The position numbers and the translations under genes were made by a program. A stretch of DNA of 13,650 bases from an uncultured Sulfitobacter sp. GTDB taxonomy: Bacteria; Pseudomonadota; Alphaproteobacteria; Rhodobacterales; Rhodobacteraceae. Below the pieces are notes generated by a model. That model saw nothing but the letters and a program-made list of their open reading frames with translations, was not told the DNA's origin and ran no database searches. Numbering within the stretch: the first letter of the stretch is position 1; each line of letters opens with the position of its first letter. Location of the stretch: assembly GCA_937923365.1 (NCBI GenBank), contig CALAIJ010000185.1, positions 1 to 13,650 of the forward strand. Reading direction: 5' to 3'. Below are positions 12,671-13,650 of this stretch, in pieces.

Positions 12671-13650
12671 GTGAAAATGCGCTGGGCTGCAGCCATTGCA
12701 TTGGGATTGCCGGGCGGGGCAATGGCGGCTGAGTGCCCTGCCTTTGCGCCCCCCGTTCTCGACCTTGCATTTGCCAGCCGCTACGCAGGCTCTGACGAGA
12801 CGCGGTCCGAAATCAATCCTGAACGCGCCGCAGTAGCGGAAGCGGCCCTGACACCGCTTGACGATTTTGTCACCAGTCTGACAGCGCGCACCGATCAGGC
12901 CGTTGCAAGTGGCGACCGTGCTGCCGCCGCCTGCATCATGGCAGAGCTTGCCCACTGGGCAGAGGCCGATGCGCTGTCCGATCTGGGCACGGAGACGGTC
13001 GAGTTGACCATTGGATCACGCTTGGCCGCATTGGCCTTGGTTGCCGGGCAAGTGGCCCCCGCCGCCGAAGCGCAGGATTTTGCCACTGTCAGCGCATGGC
13101 TGACCCGTCGGATGGACGCCCAGATGACCTTTTGGGAGACAGCACCCGACGGATCAGCGCAAGGCAATCTGCGCGGCTGGGCCGCCTTGGCCGGTGCTGC
13201 CGTTGCCTTGGTCACGGACGATGCGGTGACACGCGGATGGGCCGCGTGGTCCGTCGCTTATGTCGCCTGCACCGCCAACGACGACGGCAGCCTGCCGCAA
13301 GAAATGGGGCGCGGAAAGCTGGCGCTGCACTACCAGCTGCATGCAGTGGCACCGCTGACCGTGGCGGCGGCGTTGCTTGAACAGCAAGGCACATCCGTCA
13401 TGGACAAATGTGGCCGTGCGCTGGACCGCGTGGTGGATTTCACCCTTGCGGACGTCGCGGACAACGGTGCGCGGACGCAGGCACGCACAGGCGAGGTGCA
13501 AACGATCCAGGGCGGGCTGGGCGCGCTCAAGGATTTCCAACTGTCATGGGGCGAGGCGTGGCTGCGTCTGCGCGCAGTGCCCGCGCTTGAACAAGCAATT
13601 GCCGCACGCCGTCCGCTCAAGTATTCCAAGCTGGGCGGAGATCAGACACG
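12671..13650 (+). CDS. algL: AlgL-like periplasmic alginate lyase homologue (PL5), active-site residues changed (partial)
   Basis: The visible 326 codons lack only the extreme C-terminus (Pseudomonas AlgL is 367). A signal peptide ends A-M-A-A at about residue 20. PL5 landmarks align in order: C-P-A (22-24), F-A-S-R-Y-A-G-S-D (matching F-T-S-K-Y-E-G-S-D), a helix with A-A-A-A-C-I-M-A-E-L-A-H-W-A (matching A-C-A-L-N-W-M-S-A-W-A), G-N-L-R-G-W-A-A (165-172, matching N-N-H-S-Y-W-A-A), L-P-Q-E-M-G-R-G-K-L-A-L-H-Y (208-221) and K-L-G-G-D near the edge. AlgL cleaves alginate by beta-elimination and clears stray polymer from the periplasm. Of the four active-site residues known in Pseudomonas, Arg249 and Tyr256 are kept (Arg214, Tyr221), but His202 is Leu167 and Lys66 is Arg. 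Lyase activity is doubtful. It sits 1 nt after algK-like. Confidence 0.8.
   Translation, partial: MKMRWAAAIALGLPGGAMAAECPAFAPPVLDLAFASRYAGSDETRSEINPERAAVAEAALTPLDDFVTSLTARTDQAVASGDRAAAACIMAELAHWAEADALSDLGTETVELTIGSRLAALALVAGQVAPAAEAQDFATVSAWLTRRMDAQMTFWETAPDGSAQGNLRGWAALAGAAVALVTDDAVTRGWAAWSVAYVACTANDDGSLPQEMGRGKLALHYQLHAVAPLTVAAALLEQQGTSVMDKCGRALDRVVDFTLADVADNGARTQARTGEVQTIQGGLGALKDFQLSWGEAWLRLRAVPALEQAIAARRPLKYSKLGGDQT

Noticed and set aside
1..13650. CRISPR arrays, tRNA or rRNA genes, insertion sequences
   Set aside because: No regularly spaced repeats, cloverleaf-like segments, transposase genes or terminal inverted repeats were seen on either strand.

Overview
The window carries most of a bacterial alginate (polymannuronate) biosynthesis and secretion operon. 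The organism looks like a GC-rich Gram-negative alphaproteobacterium, probably a marine Rhodobacteraceae (Roseobacter-type) bacterium. That placement rests on base composition, codon use and protein style read by eye, so it is tentative. The presence of the alginate pathway is much firmer, because AlgD, Alg8 and the pyrophosphorylase half of AlgA are clear-cut.

Layout. Positions 1-530 (minus strand, cut by the left edge) encode the N-terminal part of a lipoprotein resembling heparin-lyase-I-type polysaccharide lyases. Positions 531-833 are a divergent intergenic region with several short direct and inverted repeats; it presumably holds both promoters. From 834 to the right edge all genes lie on the plus strand: algD (834-2153), alg8 (2162-3643), alg44-like (3653-4762), algA-like (4759-6174), algG-like (6167-7744), a small helical-repeat exported protein (7741-8508), algX-like (8582-9928), a very large Sel1-repeat algK-like gene (9925-12669) and algL-like (12671 to the edge). 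Gaps are 1-9 nt or stop/start overlaps, except 73 nt before algX-like, so this is probably one transcript. No algE porin, algI/algF acetylation gene or terminator is seen; they may lie outside.

How the genes work together. AlgA makes GDP-mannose, AlgD oxidises it to GDP-mannuronate, and Alg8 with Alg44 polymerises it across the inner membrane. AlgG, AlgX, AlgK and AlgL homologues would form the periplasmic passage and quality-control complex.

Main observation. The precursor and polymerase enzymes keep their catalytic residues, but every accessory protein has lost motifs considered essential in Pseudomonas: Alg44 lacks the PilZ c-di-GMP motifs, AlgA lacks the His-rich isomerase motif, AlgG lacks DPHD, AlgX lacks the Ser and His of its SGNH-type triad, and AlgL lacks the His and Lys of its active site. 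The frames are intact and overlap tightly, so this does not look like decay. A reasonable inference is a system making unmodified polymannuronate (or a related polymer), in which the modification proteins survive as structural parts of the export machine and regulation does not use the canonical PilZ switch.
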